DNA of 64,000 bases from Sodiomyces alkalinus F11 (GCF_003711515.1 NW_021167081.1:1700740-1764739), one strand, 5' to 3'; shown: positions 10,465-22,391, counted from the stretch's first letter. The notes: generated from the sequence alone by a model not told the origin. Numbers and translations are program-made.

Positions 10465-12807
10465 TCACGATACTCGACGCACCTTATTCCGTTGTCCCAC
10501 CTCCCTCCCGCCCTTCGTTAACCACCCCTTTCGGATCTTGATGGGACGCAGAAACCCATCCACATGCACGCCTCCTTCCATCTCATCCTCGCTTTTCACT
10601 AATGCTTCTATCACTGACGTGATCTGCCCTTTCTCACCATGCCCCTCTTCTCCTTGCACTACTCTTGCTGTTTCGGCCGCCATGTCCTCCGCCCGCCTCT
10701 GCCCCTCGGCGACTTGCACTTCCTCCACGGTATGCATCTTTCGTAAATGCGCCTTCAGACTCTTCTTCGCTTTGAAACTCAACAGGTGGTACCTACACGT
10801 CCCTACGGGGCAGTAGAATGATGTCCCCTTCTCGCTTGAAGGCTGTCCATGCGTCAGCTTGAAGTGCTCTCGCACGCCGCGTCTTAGCGGGAAGCCCTTC
10901 TTATGTCTTCGGCAGTAAAAAACCGGACAATAGTAGAGTCCGTCGGGTGCTGCCTCAACCCGCGTGATGTCAATGGAGCTCAAGTCGTCGTCGTTGTTGA
11001 AGTCGGGGGCCTCGTCGGCAGTGACCATTTCTTCTTCGTGATCTTCTTCTTCATATTCGTCTTCTTCCTCCCCCTCTTCCCCCTTCTCGTCACCCGAGCT
11101 GAACGTAAAAGGCGGAAATGTGTGACCAGCGGCCGCCGCCTCCCGACGGGTCACCCGCCTCCCGTGCCGTTCCGCCGCCACCTCGCGCAGCCGCCGCCGC
11201 GTCTCCTCGAGATGCACTTCCTCCGCGTCGCCCGACTCCTCGCCCGAAAGCGGCGGGAGGCATTCCCCGGGACGGCAGACCCTGGTAGTAACGTAGCGCC
11301 GCTGCCCGGCCGTTGTGGTTGTGGTTGTGGCTGTGGTTGTGGGTTTGGTCGCTTTTGCCTCCAGCGTGCGGAACTCCATGCTCCGCCCGAAGAGGTCGGC
11401 GCACCGTTGCGCTGCGCGGGCCGCCACGTCCCCGTCGAAGCCGGAGAGGGCCGCGGCGCCGAGGACGTCGCGCCAGTCGAAGAGCGCCCAGCGCCGGAGG
11501 CGGCCTTCGCGCCAGAACATCCTCGATTGGCCGTCGTCGGATGACGCGGTTCGCAGGCGACCAGTATGAGGTCTGCTTCCTTCGTCCTCTTGCCGTGAAT
11601 GGGCCGCGCTGGTGTCGGATGCCGACTCGTCGTCTGCCAAGTCGTCACCGTAGTCATCGTGGCCGTCGTTGATGTCGTCGCTGTTTGTAGACGGAGGTCG
11701 TTCGGCTCGCCTCTTCCCTTTGGATTTGCTTCTATCGTTCCGTGTTGTCGGTGCTTTGCCGTTGACTCGCCTTTTCCTCTTCTGATTCCGGTTCTTGGAG
11801 GTGGCAGCAGACGGAGCACGACTGGCATCCGTCTCCATGCCCGAGACGGCCGATGTTATGTCACTATCAGAATCGTCGTGCCGGTCGAGCGTCGATAAGC
11901 TGGCCATACGCACGTTGTGCAGTGTCGTCAGTGTAGCATCTACTTGCGATAATATATGCCGGACAGCTGGCCGTAAAAGTGCGTGGGACAAGTCGTCATC
12001 CGCCGAGATTACGGGGACGTATTCCTTTCGATCACGGGCAGGCTGCCGGGTCGTCTCATCTCCCTCCTCCTCCTCCTCCTCCTCCTCCTGTTCGTCTAGG
12101 TCCATCTCTTCAACCCCGGGGGCGGGGTCCCGTTTGAACTCCAAGGTGTCGTCATCCGCTGGGACAGAAGCCGAGGAAGAGTCTGTTGCTGACCCTCCAT
12201 CCGAAGCCTCAAAGTGAGACTCAGAATGTGTCCCAGTTCGCAGAGGGTCACGATGACTCTCATCCGCCGCCATTTCTCCTTCCCTTTCCCTTTCTCTTTC
12301 CCGAAACCGCTCTTTGGCGATCCTGAGCACAGCAGCAGCGACTTCATCCTCCAGCACCCGCCCCGGCACTGCATCCGCCGGTCCATCTCTCCTCTGGAGC
12401 GTAAATTCATCGTGCTCATCGTGCGTCTCCTTGAGCAGCGACTCGGAAGGAACCCGGTGCGCTGGCAGAGGCCACGCCGACCAGGACTGCGGGGGTTTCC
12501 AGTTTCCAATGTCCATCTCGTCTTCCCCGAGCGGGACGCCCCGATCGCCTGAAGCTGATCTATTCTTCGGATTCTTCAACGCAAATGCGTTGTACAGGTG
12601 GATTGACAAGTCCTGGTCGCGCAGCCGTTCGAGGGACTGGTACAGTAGGCGCTCTTCTTCGGTCCAGTGACGCCAGGTCGAGGCGGCGCCGCGCCAGCGG
12701 TTGGGGCGCGTGGCGTGGAGCTCGTCCGAGGCCGTGGACCGGATTTCATCCGTGTCGAGGTCCCATGATTCGTGCATGTTTGCTTCTCGAGGCTCTGGCG
12801 TCGTCAT
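10465..12807 (-). CDS. Acidic nuclear-type protein with two C-terminal C2H2-like fingers
   Basis: This is a single-exon gene of 780 residues from the Met coded at 12807; an in-frame Met 37 codons upstream exists but the extra sequence looks like leader. Near residues 45-85 a tryptophan-containing helix-rich stretch (WRHWTEEERLLYQSLERL) resembles a SANT/Myb-like unit. The middle is Ser/Asp/Glu-rich with basic KRKRR-type nuclear signals. Two finger-like motifs follow: one near 625-655 (CPVFYC, then REHFKLTH) and one near 664-691 (CPVGTC, then LKAHLRKMH), each with a four-residue spacing between cysteines. Long Glu runs are coded at about 11035-11095 and 12060-12100. A DNA- or chromatin-linked role is inferred from composition and fingers; I do not recognise a named family. 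Confidence 0.75.
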   Translation of the reverse strand: MTTPEPREANMHESWDLDTDEIRSTASDELHATRPNRWRGAASTWRHWTEEERLLYQSLERLRDQDLSIHLYNAFALKNPKNRSASGDRGVPLGEDEMDIGNWKPPQSWSAWPLPAHRVPSESLLKETHDEHDEFTLQRRDGPADAVPGRVLEDEVAAAVLRIAKERFREREREREGEMAADESHRDPLRTGTHSESHFEASDGGSATDSSSASVPADDDTLEFKRDPAPGVEEMDLDEQEEEEEEEEGDETTRQPARDRKEYVPVISADDDLSHALLRPAVRHILSQVDATLTTLHNVRMASLSTLDRHDDSDSDITSAVSGMETDASRAPSAATSKNRNQKRKRRVNGKAPTTRNDRSKSKGKRRAERPPSTNSDDINDGHDDYGDDLADDESASDTSAAHSRQEDEGSRPHTGRLRTASSDDGQSRMFWREGRLRRWALFDWRDVLGAAALSGFDGDVAARAAQRCADLFGRSMEFRTLEAKATKPTTTATTTTTTAGQRRYVTTRVCRPGECLPPLSGEESGDAEEVHLEETRRRLREVAAERHGRRVTRREAAAAGHTFPPFTFSSGDEKGEEGEEEDEYEEEDHEEEMVTADEAPDFNNDDDLSSIDITRVEAAPDGLYYCPVFYCRRHKKGFPLRRGVREHFKLTHGQPSSEKGTSFYCPVGTCRYHLLSFKAKKSLKAHLRKMHTVEEVQVAEGQRRAEDMAAETARVVQGEEGHGEKGQITSVIEALVKSEDEMEGGVHVDGFLRPIKIRKGWLTKGGREVGQRNKVRRVS

Positions 12808-13326
12808 GTTGGGATGGTCGGATGGGTTGCGGCAGGTGCGCTGCCTGCGCTCCAGAATGGCATCAGGTGTCCGTATGTTGCTGTAAATATTGAATTGGTT
12901 CCAGAATTCCAGACGCAACGTAGAGGTGAAATGGTAATCACGTTTGTGGTGCCATGTTAGTTGGGTGTAAAAGGGAAGTTAATTGTCCATAGATAGGTAT
13001 TAAGGTGTGATGTGAGGTGAGTGGTAAGTTAGTAAGGTGAGACGCAACGAAAACTGGTATCGGTGGCTCGGTGAAGAAATGAATACCTCCCTGGGTACTT
13101 ACCTAAGGTACCTTTAGAGACAACAAGAGCTGCTCGTCAGGTTTACATGGACGATGGAAACAAAAATCACCGCGTAACAGAGAACAGAATCAAAGTATTC
13201 GAGTCAACCACTTGGTATTAAACGCCAGAAATGTCCTTGATTGAAGAAAATTATCTACAAAAGAGCCCAGTTTACTCGTAAACAACCCTCCACCCCCCCT
13301 TCTTTTTCTCATCATCCATCATCACA
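12808..13326. other. Intergenic region between tandem minus-strand genes
   Basis: It contains the promoter of the C2H2-type gene and the 3' end of NOP7. A CCTAAGGTACC motif occurs at about 13100-13112. Nothing else is recognisable. Confidence 0.45.
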
Positions 13327-15387
13327 TCACACCTTGCCCTTCGTCTTCGCCGCCTGCTTCTCGATCCGTCTCCTCTTCTCCCGCAGCTTCTCCGCCTCGG
13401 CGCTCTTCTTGTTGTTGCTGTAGATCATCTGCTCGTACAGCTTGCGCTTCTTCTTGGACAACATGCCCTTGGCCCGCTCGTGCTCCTCGGCCTCCTCGGC
13501 CGCCTTCTTCGCCAGCGCCTTTCTCGCCTCCTCCTTCTTCGACTTGGCCTTGTTCGGCTTCTCTTTCATCGGCCGGCCGGTGAGCTCCGCCTCCAGTTCG
13601 ATCTGGCGCTGCGCCGCCTCGTCGTCGTCGTCCGAACCGACCTCCTCGCCCTGTTCACCCTCCTTCTTCTCGTCTTCGTCGAAGCCGCCAAACGAGTCGT
13701 CTTCTTCGTCCTCATCTTCCTCGTCCTCCTCGGCGTCCGAGCCGGCGACGTCCATGTCGGCCGCCTCCGCCCCGCCGTTCGCATCTTCCATCTCTTCGTC
13801 GCTCTCCGCGAGGGCCTCCCCTTCCGTCTCTTGCTCCTCCAACGGCACCGTCGGGTCGTACTGACCCTGCACCGGCTGGACGAAAGGACTCAAGTGCGGC
13901 GGCAGCTGCGCGCCGGGCGCGTACAGGTCAGGCCGCTTCAGTTCCCCGTCGTTGACGCTATCCCAGACCCACTGCGGCTGCACGTATATCCTCCCGGGTA
14001 TCCGCTGGTTCGGCCCCAGCTTCTGCGAAGTCTGGTTATCTTGGGCGCCCTTGCTCTCGCCCTCGCCCTCGCCCTCGCCCTCGCCCTCTCCTTCCGCCGT
14101 AGTCTGCACGACGGGACGATCCACGACCTGGTGCGTGATGGACGGGTCGCGCTCGTCCGTCGTGAACGCGCCCTCGCCCAGCACGGCGTCCCAGCCGATC
14201 CGCTTGCATCCGAACGAACGAAGGAGGAACTCCAGGGGATGCCGCGGGGTTTCGCGGGACAGGAAGAAAGTGCAGTTGGCGAAGAGATTGGCGGCATCCG
14301 ATCCGGAGTAGTCCAGTTGTGTCAGGACGTCGCCGCCGGGCGCTGCGGGCTCGAACTTGTCAATTGCGTGGCTCGGCGCTTCGCCGTCGGCTTCGGCTTC
14401 GGCGCCGTTCTCTGCCGCCGCCGCCGATGGCTCATCCTCCGCACCCTTCAGCTTCTGGACGACCTTATCCACGGCGGCTTGGGTCTCGGGGTCAACCTGG
14501 TGCTCCGCCTCGCCGTTCGTCAGCTGCTCCTGTCCGTCCTCGCCGTTGCTCACGAGGTTCTGGCCCTCGAGCGTGAAGGCGTTCAGCTCGGCCGACTGCT
14601 CGTCTTTGGCCTGGTCGAACTTGGGGGGGTACTTGAGGCCGACGGAGGTGTACAGCCTAAAGTTGACAAAGCCGAGCAGCGTCATGTAAAACTCCACAAA
14701 GGTGCCCATGATCCGGAAATCGATGTCGCCGACGATCCTCTGGTTGAACTTGTAGGGCACCAGCCACAGGACGTCCTCGCCTTGGATGTTCGCCTGGTAG
14801 TAGATGCCCTTGATGGACAGGAACGACTTGGTCAGGCTCTTGGAAACGATGAGGTAGTGCTGGAACTCGAGGCAGAGGCGCTCGCACCGGGCAATCATGC
14901 TGGCGGGGACGGTCGAGGTCGAGGGGAGGTTGGCGAACAGGAACAGCATGGACAAGCAGTCGTCGAGATCCCGCAGCGCGTCGTTGAAGGTCGGATACCG
15001 CTCGCGGATGACATGGTCGAGGGTGTATGTAGGCTTTCCCGTCGTCTCGGGCCGCGTCGCGTTACTCTCCAACCTCTTCGCATTGCCGACGTCGCCACGA
15101 CCAAGGGCGCGCGAGATCTTCTTCTCTAACGCCTTCTGCTCGCGGAACTTTTGGATGAGAGGCTCATGGAGCAGATACTGAATGTCCTTGGTGTAATAGA
15201 ATGTGGTCGTAGAGGTGGCCGACTTGTTCGCCTTCTTCCGGTTGCGAGGCTCGCGGGGATAGATGCCCTTCCAGATACAGAGCTTGCGGAAATCCGGCAA
15301 ACTGATCTGAAGCTTCTTCACGGCCTGGGTGCGCGTGATGTAGTTCTTGGCCGCACCGGCCTGACCCTTCTTCCTCAACCTTCCCAT
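13327..15387 (-). CDS. NOP7: Pescadillo homologue, 60S ribosome biogenesis factor
   Basis: This is a single exon of 686 residues. The start is set at 15387 ([20 protein letters not shown]), the canonical pescadillo N-terminus, although the frame stays open upstream to 15678. The N-terminal pescadillo domain spans about residues 5-290 ([43 protein letters not shown]). A BRCT domain lies at about 360-485 ([14 protein letters not shown] ... PQWVWDSVN), interrupted by a (GE)n repeat coded near 14055-14094. The tail is very acidic, then Lys/Glu-rich coiled coil with basic nuclear signals. Family role: with Erb1 and Ytm1 (the PeBoW complex) it is needed for 27S pre-rRNA processing and nucleolar assembly of the large subunit. 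It is divergent from GAB1. Confidence 0.95.
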   Translation of the reverse strand: MGRLRKKGQAGAAKNYITRTQAVKKLQISLPDFRKLCIWKGIYPREPRNRKKANKSATSTTTFYYTKDIQYLLHEPLIQKFREQKALEKKISRALGRGDVGNAKRLESNATRPETTGKPTYTLDHVIRERYPTFNDALRDLDDCLSMLFLFANLPSTSTVPASMIARCERLCLEFQHYLIVSKSLTKSFLSIKGIYYQANIQGEDVLWLVPYKFNQRIVGDIDFRIMGTFVEFYMTLLGFVNFRLYTSVGLKYPPKFDQAKDEQSAELNAFTLEGQNLVSNGEDGQEQLTNGEAEHQVDPETQAAVDKVVQKLKGAEDEPSAAAAENGAEAEADGEAPSHAIDKFEPAAPGGDVLTQLDYSGSDAANLFANCTFFLSRETPRHPLEFLLRSFGCKRIGWDAVLGEGAFTTDERDPSITHQVVDRPVVQTTAEGEGEGEGEGEGESKGAQDNQTSQKLGPNQRIPGRIYVQPQWVWDSVNDGELKRPDLYAPGAQLPPHLSPFVQPVQGQYDPTVPLEEQETEGEALAESDEEMEDANGGAEAADMDVAGSDAEEDEEDEDEEDDSFGGFDEDEKKEGEQGEEVGSDDDDEAAQRQIELEAELTGRPMKEKPNKAKSKKEEARKALAKKAAEEAEEHERAKGMLSKKKRKLYEQMIYSNNKKSAEAEKLREKRRRIEKQAAKTKGKV

Positions 15388-15879
15388 TTTATGGTTGTTT
15401 GTGTCGGTCTGTCTTTTAGAAGACGACCTTGACTCGGAATCGGCTTTTGGGTAGGAAACGGTGGGAGGTGGGAAGCTTGTGAAGCTTCTGGTTGGCAGCG
15501 GGGCACTTTTTTCTTCTTCTTCTATTCCTGGTTCAACTTTTTCTTTTCTTTCTGGTTTCTTACCCACCATTGATTTTTTTCTGCCGGTTACCATTGCACA
15601 CCGCCCGTTCCCCTGCTCGTCCTGCACTCTTGATTGGGTGGTCTTATCTAATCTCGTCCCCAGACCGCCCTGGTGCACGGACCAGTCCTTTTTCCTTTCC
15701 CCTGGCTGGGTTGAGCTCGAGCTTGTGAGTCACCACTTGGCGACAACTGCCAATTGACTCCGCCGAGTCCCATTCCATCGACCCGCCTGCTTCGTACAAC
15801 AACAGCGAAACGAAGCCAGGACGTGAAATCCACCACGAATCGACCTCCTCTGCTGGCCATGGTCTTCGACTAAGGCGCC
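15388..15879. promoter_or_regulatory. Shared 492-base divergent promoter of NOP7 and GAB1
   Basis: The stretch separates two divergent start codons. Next to NOP7 it carries runs of T/C (about 15505-15580) that read as purine-rich on the NOP7 strand. There is no clear TATA box. Regulation cannot be read further. Confidence 0.45.
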
Positions 15880-17353
15880 ATGAACCGCGGCATAATGACT
15901 CTAGGAGGCAAAAGTGGCCTCTACTTTGCAGCGGCCGCACTGCGTCTCATCCTGTTTGTTGGATTCCCTGGCCTCCCCGACTTCCTGACCGGCCGCGTCG
16001 AGATTTCTACCCCAGTCACCAGCTTCAAGCGCCGTAAGCTCCAACACCCAACACCCAACACCCGACACCCAACTTCCGCTGAAGCCTCCTCTTTCACTGA
16101 CTAACAAAATCAATCTCGACTGCAGTTCAAGAAGGTCTCTTCCTCTACAATCATAATGTCTCTCCCTACGACGGTGGTGTCTATCACCAGGCGCCTCTCC
16201 TCCTTCCGCTCTTCTCCCTCCTCCCAGATGTCCGATCCTACCCCATCTTCACGGCCCTACTGTACATCCTCGTCGATCTCCTGAGCGCCGACGCCCTAGC
16301 ACACATTGCCGACTCGGGCGAGTCCGGTGCCTCCAAACGGTTCACCTCGCCCAGGAGAGAAAAGCGGTTGAGTGGTCTAGCCGTCGCTGCTGTGTAAGTT
16401 ATTCCCCCCACCCCCCCTCTCTCTCCCCCCGGCGTCTCAGTTTGTCAGCTCCGTTCTGATCGTTAACCGCGTCCGCTACCAGCTTCCTGTTCAACCCCTT
16501 CACCATCGCGACCTGCGTCGGTCGATCCACAACCATCTTCACATCCTGCGCCATCCTCCACGCCATCGCAAAGGCCGTTTCCGGAGCCCCTCTCAGCGCC
16601 ATCATCTCCCTCAGCTTCGCCGGCTACCTCTCCCTCTACCCCCTCCTTCTCCTCCCGCCGCTCCTCCTCCTCGCCTACGACCGCCGCCCGCCCGCCGCCC
16701 CGGCCTCCTCCCCTCTCGCCTCCCCGCTCCCTTGGGCCGCCATCCACATCGGTGCCGCGGCAGCCACCCTCGCCGCCCTCCTGGGCCTCTCGTCCCTCCT
16801 GACAGGCGGCTCCTGGGCCTTCCTCCCCGCCACCTACGGCGTCCAGCTGACCCTCTCGGACCTGACCCCCAACGTCGGGCTCTGGTGGTATTTTTTCGTC
16901 GAGATGTTCGACTCCTTCCGCGCCTTCTTCCTCGCCGTCTTCTGGCTCCACCTCGCCAGCCACGTCGGCGGCCTATCCATCCGCCTGCGCGCCCAGCCGC
17001 TCGCCGCCCTCGCCTGCCTCCTCGGCATCTTCGCCATCTTCAAGCCCTACCCGTCCATCGCCGACACCGCCCTCTTCCTCGCCGTCCTCCCGCTGTACCG
17101 CCACCTCTTCCCCATCATGCGCTACCCTTTCGTCGCCGCCGCCGCCATCCTCTACGCCTCCTTCCTCGGCCCTGCGTTCTACCACCTCTGGATCTACGCC
17201 GGCAGCGGCAACGCCAATTTCTTCTACGCCATCACCCTTGTTTGGAGCCTTGCCCAGAGCTTGCTTGTTAGTGACATCGCTTTTGCTGTCATCCGCGACG
17301 AGTGGGAGGTCGAGCGGCCTGAGATGGTCGGGAAGGAGATTCGTCAGATCTAG
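15880..17353 (+). CDS. GAB1: GPI transamidase subunit PIG-U/Gab1 homologue, three exons
   Basis: Exons are 15880-16033, 16126-16393 and 16483-17353. The introns are 92 and 89 bases with GTAAGC/GTAAGT donors, CAG acceptors and a CTAAC branch site at about 16101. The product has 430 residues, close to the human and yeast proteins. The junction reads SFKRLQEGLFLYNHNVSPYD, followed by GGVYHQAPLLLPLFS, the family signature in the first luminal segment. Many hydrophobic segments follow through to the C-terminus, as expected of a multi-pass ER membrane protein. Family role: a subunit of the GPI transamidase complex, which joins GPI anchors to proteins in the ER. The final exon is very C/G-rich. It is convergent with ISM1 across a sequence gap. 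Confidence 0.93.
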
Positions 17354-17780
17354 AGCTGCCCGGCCGGCCACCTTACTCTTTTTTTGGCACGACCCTATTC
17401 GTGCTTGGGTGATGGGGATGAAGGGGCAGTCCGCATGACCGCGAGACCAGGTATCGGAGTGGAAATGGAGCTTGTTTCGGAATTAGAAATGAGTAGTGCA
17501 TCATGGCGCAGAAGAGACAGGTCATCAAAGTCGCAGGCAGCGCATTGGCACGGCTAGCTTGAGTAATGGAGTCACCTCTGTATGTATAGGAAAGCTCAGT
17601 TTCGAGGCCCAAANNNNNNNNNNNNNNNNNNNNNNNNNNNNNNNNNNNCCCAGCATAATGACGGAGCAACCCCATGCCAGCGCAAAGTAAAAGTTGCTCG
17701 AGGGGTATCAAGTCTTTATTCTTATTCTACAGCTGTAGTACACCATATTCTACATGGCAAGTAATGTTACAAAAACGATA
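17354..17780. other. Intergenic region with assembly gap
   Basis: It lies between the stop codons of convergent GAB1 and ISM1. A run of 35 N at 17614-17648 is an assembly gap whose true length is unknown. Nothing coding is seen on either side; ORFs that cross the N run are artefacts. Confidence 0.8.
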
Positions 17781-20700
17781 TCACAACCCGGCAACAGTGT
17801 CATCACACCGCTGGCAGAGAGCATCCTCCTCGACGGCGAGATATCTCCAACACCGGGGACACTTATGCTGCCGAGGCGGGAGCACCGTAACGGCTCCCTT
17901 TTGCGCGCCACCGCCACCGCCACCGCCGTCGACGTCGAACTCCTGCACATAGGACCATTCGGGGCCCTCAGGCACAGGTACATTTAGGTCCACGGAAGAG
18001 ACGACGAAAATGGCATCCAGCTCGTCTGCATACCGAGCCAGTGTCTCGTTGACGCATGCGTTCGAGCACGATACGACAACGGCACTCTGGAGAGAGGAGC
18101 CGAGGACCTTGGCAAGGCGGGCTTGCTCGAGCGCTGCCTTGACGGCCGAATGGACGGCCATCAGAGTCGGGACGTCTTTACGGATCGTCTCCTCGTCGAG
18201 GCGCAGGCGGGACGTATCGAATAGCGGTGCGTCGTACAAAGCGTGGAGAGGATGAACGAGGCTCCTATCGAAGATGAGCGAACGGGCACGACACAGGAAG
18301 GACGAAGAATCATAAGATGATAGGTACTCACGTATCAGCGGCCATCCATTCCGGGCGATGCTCCCACGCCTCTTCCACGAGGACAGGAGTCATGGGGGCA
18401 AGCATGCGCAAGAAGCCATGGAAAATGGGCTCCAAGACGCCGCCGCCGTCCCCGCAGTACAACCGGTCCTTGGACGCCTCGAGGTAGAAGGCAGAGAGGT
18501 CGTTGGCGACCCACCGATTCAAGGCGCTGATGGCCTTGTAGAATTCGTGGCTTGCGAGTGCGGTGCCAACCTCGCGCATCACACTTGAGAGTTGCACGAG
18601 AGCGATGCTGTCAAGGACCGTCAAGGGTGCCGTGCGTGCCTCCTTGTGCACGGAGCCGAGGAGCATGCGCATGATGGTCCGATACCGGATCAGGACCGTG
18701 TGAACGGACTTTAGGACTGCCTCGCCGATGGCCACGTCTTTGGTGAACTCGGAGCTGGCGACCCAGAGGCGCAGGGCGTCTGGTCCGAGGGCATCGTAGG
18801 TCGGGCCGGTGGCCGCCTTCTTGTCCTTGCCGCGCAGTTTCATGGGGGGCAACAGGGTGCCGTTCATGATTTCGTTGGGCGAGACGATGTTGCCGACAGA
18901 CTTAGACATCTTTTGTCCCTTTTGGTCGAGGGTAAACCCGTGAGTGATGAGGGATTTGAAGGGGGAGAGCGGGGCAAGCTTCTTCCCTGGATCCCCAGAT
19001 GCAGATGCGGCGGCGGAGGTATTCTGAGCGGCTACGTGGGTGAGTAGGCTCGACTGGAACCATCCCCGATGCTGGTCGGACCCCTCCAAGTAGACATCAG
19101 CCTGGCCTTCCGTCAATGTCCAGCTGCTCCCGCTATCGAACCAAACATCCATGGTGTCCATCCCGCGGCGGTAGGTGCCCTTGAGGGAGGGGGCTATCCA
19201 AGCGGGCTCATCGGGGGCGTCGGAGAACCAGGCGTCGATACCACGGTCTTGTATGACATTGACAATGTGATCTACCGACTCATCCGTCACCACGGCATTG
19301 CCCTCTGCGTCGTATAAGGCAGGGATGGGGACCCCCCAGGCCCGTTGGCGAGATATACACCATTCGCTGCGGCCGACAATGAAGCTTTCCAGCCTCTTGC
19401 GGCCCGACTCCGGGATAAACTTGACGCTCCGTAGCGCCTCGAGGGCCTTGTCCTTGATGCAGTCCACGTCGGCAAACCACTGCGCGGTCGCTCTAATCAC
19501 GACAGGTTGTTTGGTCCGCCAGTCATAGGGATACTTGTGTTTGTACTTCTCCAAGTACAGGACGTCAGCGTGCTCCTCTAGAAGCTTCAGCACGGCCTTG
19601 CTTCCCCCCTTGAGGATGGACGAGGCCTGCGTTAGCCTCTGGGGAGCGTCGGGAAAGGCGTCCTTGGTGAAATGACCCTCGTCGTCGATGGGAGCGGCGG
19701 CATCGATGCCCAGCGCAGTACATGCTTCGTAGTCTTCGAAACCGTGACCAGGAGCACAGTGGACGAGGCCTGAGCCAGAATCTGCAGAGACAAAATCGGC
19801 GTGGATAACGGGCTGCAGAGGGGCCGCCGTGCCTCGCAGCTTACTGAAGTACTGAAGCTTCTTCAAGTCGGATCCTTTGACCGAGGTGAGCGTTTCAAGC
19901 TGGGCATCTGGGAAAATGGTGTGAAGGATCTCCCTCCGGCTCTGGGCCACGATGTAGGCATCGGCTCCAATGCCGACGACGTCATAGTCCAGGTCGTCAT
20001 GGATGGCGAGCGCCCGATTTGCGGGGAGCGTCCAAGGCGTAGTGGTCCAGATGATGGCGTATAAAGTACCCATGCCCCCATTACGGTTCCCCCTTGCGTT
20101 CCGTATCTCGTGGAGTACAGACGCGTCGGCGACGGGGAAGCGGATATATGCGGCGGTGGAGATGTGGTTCTCATTGTACTCGAGCTCAGCCTCAGCTAAG
20201 GCCGTCCTCGACGAAGGGGACCAGTATACGGGCTTGTGCTTGCGGTAGATCAAGCCGTCGCGGACCATTTGCTGAAACAGACGCAGCTGGCGGATCTCGA
20301 AATCCGGATCCATGGTAGTCCACCGGGCGTCCCAATCAGCCATGACGGCGTATGAGCGGAAGCTGTTCATCTGTTCCAAGAGGGTCTTTGTGGCGAGCTC
20401 CCGGGCACTCTGGCGGACCTGGACGGGTGTCATGTCCTTCCCCTGGGACTCCCCCAACGCCTTGAGTTCGATTGGCAGGCCGTGGCAATCCCATCCCGGC
20501 CTGTACTGCACGCGATAGCCCTGCTGAACCTTGACCCTGTTGACCATGTCCTTGAGGACCTTATTGAGGGCGTGTCCGACATGGAGGCTGCCATTGGCGT
20601 AGGGAGGGCCGTCGTGAAGAATAAACTGATCGGCCGACCGATTGGCCTGTTGCCATTTGTAAAAGTCATCGGTGCATCGTCGTAGATATTCCGATCGGAA

Positions 20701-20869
20701 CTGTGGAAGAGGTCTGGGACTGTATGGACGTCAGAGGAGGCAGAGAAGACAGAAACGAGTCGAGAGCGAGGCGCCGGTGACGGAGAGCGAGTCTTCTCAT
20801 GCTCTCGGGACAGGCTTACGGGAATGGGGACTTGGGCAGCCTCAAGGTCGACGTCCATGACTTTGACAT
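17781..20869 (-). CDS. ISM1: Mitochondrial isoleucyl-tRNA synthetase, three exons
   Basis: Exons in order are 20869-20820, 20719-18332 and 18264-17781. The introns are 100 and 67 bases (GTAAGC...ACAG and GTGAGT...ATAG), and the product has 973 residues. The first exon (MSKSWTSTLRLPKSPF) is basic and hydroxylated, fitting a mitochondrial presequence; an in-frame TGA upstream confirms this as the first Met. Class I signatures are HVGH at 63-66 (in GPPYANGSLHVGHALNK) and KMSKS at 620-624; GWDCHGLPIE is also present. The C-terminus carries the IleRS zinc ribbon, CPRC at about 948-951 and CQRC near 964-967. It charges mitochondrial tRNA-Ile. The exon 3 acceptor could lie 3 bases further on without changing the frame. 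Confidence 0.95.
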
Positions 20870-21332
20870 GGTCTCCCCTGGAGGATAGCAGTTTGAAGTC
20901 GCCCTTCAATGGACCAGTTACAGCGAAGGCGAAGGCGAAGACGAAGACGAAGACGAAGACGGTCCGTCCATTGTCATGTCGTCGGTTCAGTGGGACAAAT
21001 TTTTGGTGGGGAACCGTTGTAGGCGCGTTTCTCCAACTGGCGCGTTCTATTTAATACCTGCCTTAGGTACCTACCTACACTCGGGGTACGTACACTACAG
21101 TCTAGGTAGATAAGGCGATAAGGCCCTGGACCCACCCGGAGATCTTATCATCATCCGTCATCGGTGCTGACGGAATCAACTACCTTACCTTACCTACCTT
21201 ACCTTTACATACCTGAGGTAGGTAATTTCCGTCGAGACCATCTTCGTCAAGCATCTACGTTCGTATGAAATACAAGTCGAACTCTTCTCAAAAATCCCCC
21301 CCAGAGGCGAATCAAGTCCCGGACCACGACTA
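20870..21332. promoter_or_regulatory. Shared divergent promoter of ISM1 and the 21.3-kb gene
   Basis: A hexamer-like GAAGGC/GAAGAC repeat at about 20924-20960 sits in the probable ISM1 leader. A dense cluster of CCTTAGGTACC and TACCTTACC motifs occupies about 21057-21225. No TATA box is evident. Confidence 0.45.
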
Positions 21333-22391
21333 ATGGCTCCAATACGCCGATATCTACGCATCACCAAATACTCAGTCCTTGAATGCCGCATCTACCTCGA
21401 CAACCCAGCCTTGGTCCAGACTTGGCTACTGAATCCACGCAATCCCATCCTTCCCAAAGTCATCGAGAGCATCCGCCCATTCGTCCTGCCCAAACTGCGC
21501 GAAGAGAGGGAGCGCGAGCGCACAAGAAAGAAGAACAGCAAGAAGAAGAGCATCAAGGATGTCGTCGTTCATGGTTCGTTTAATGTTGCTGCTGCCTTTG
21601 CATCCAGGAAGCCGTATTCGACGCTCAGGGCTCCAAGCTAACATGTGGTTTTCCAAAACCTAGATGAATTTGAAGTTTCCATCTTCCTCACCGAGACCCC
21701 CACACGACACTCACTGCTCACCAAGCAGAAACACTTCAGGGAAAAGGCCACGGGCAAGCTGAAGTCCACCAACTCGAAAAAGCTCACGGACATTGCCAGC
21801 GAGGCACCCGTTGGTGACCCAGATGCAGACGGAAACACGGCGGCCGAGCCGATTGTCTTGCGAGAGGAGAGCGATGAGGAAGCCGCTGCCGCATTAGAAA
21901 ACATACCACCTGTAACTAGAGAGGCGGTGACGGGGCGGCCTAAGAGGCGGCGCCACACTGCGATAGACGAGGACGAGGAGGACGAGTTCAGGGCATCATC
22001 AGACGACGAAGCTGAGGAGGATAGAGACGCAAACGCCAGTACCATCGAGATCGACTCCGACGTCGATGAAGAGGGCCCCCCACCTCCCAAGCGACGGCGG
22101 AAACAAGCCACAGGAACGGGTGGTGCCGACGACGAGACGAATGACAAGAAGAAACTGGCCATGGATATCACATTTGAGGGATTTGCCATATACGGCCGAG
22201 TGCTCTGCCTCGTGGTCAAAAAGAGAGACGGCGCAGGCATCACCAGCGGTAGCAGCCGATCCACTGGCAAAGGTGCCGCAAGTGCAGCGGCGGCCGGGAC
22301 TACTGCCAAGCCTGCGGGACAGGCGGTGATGGAGAACTGGATCAGCTCGACCCAGGCGCCTAACCCGGGAGCGGAGGAGGATGCATCGTAA
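21333..22391 (+). CDS. Basic/acidic protein with PIP-box-like tail, two exons, function unknown
   Basis: Exons are 21333-21573 and 21664-22391. The 90-base intron has donor GTTCGT, acceptor CCTAG and a GCTAAC branch site, and splicing gives 322 residues reading DVVVHDEFEVSIFLTE across the junction. The N-terminus (MAPIRRYLRITKYSVLECR) and the segment around that junction look like a conserved folded domain. A low-complexity acidic middle with KRRR-type nuclear signals follows. The last block (ITFEGFAIYGRVLCLVVKKR) again looks ordered. Residues 300-307 read QAVMENWI, close to a PCNA-interacting peptide (Q-x-x-hydrophobic-x-x-aromatic-aromatic) but with Trp and Ile in the aromatic places. A nuclear role is inferred; I do not recognise the family name. 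Confidence 0.8.

Noticed and set aside
13480..15129. 549-residue plus-strand ORF opposite NOP7
   Set aside because: It is an antisense shadow of a GC-rich gene; the minus strand encodes a clear pescadillo protein and the antisense translation is Leu/Arg-rich without domains.
17373..17764. ORFs across the N run
   Set aside because: They are open only because N bases were translated as unknown residues.
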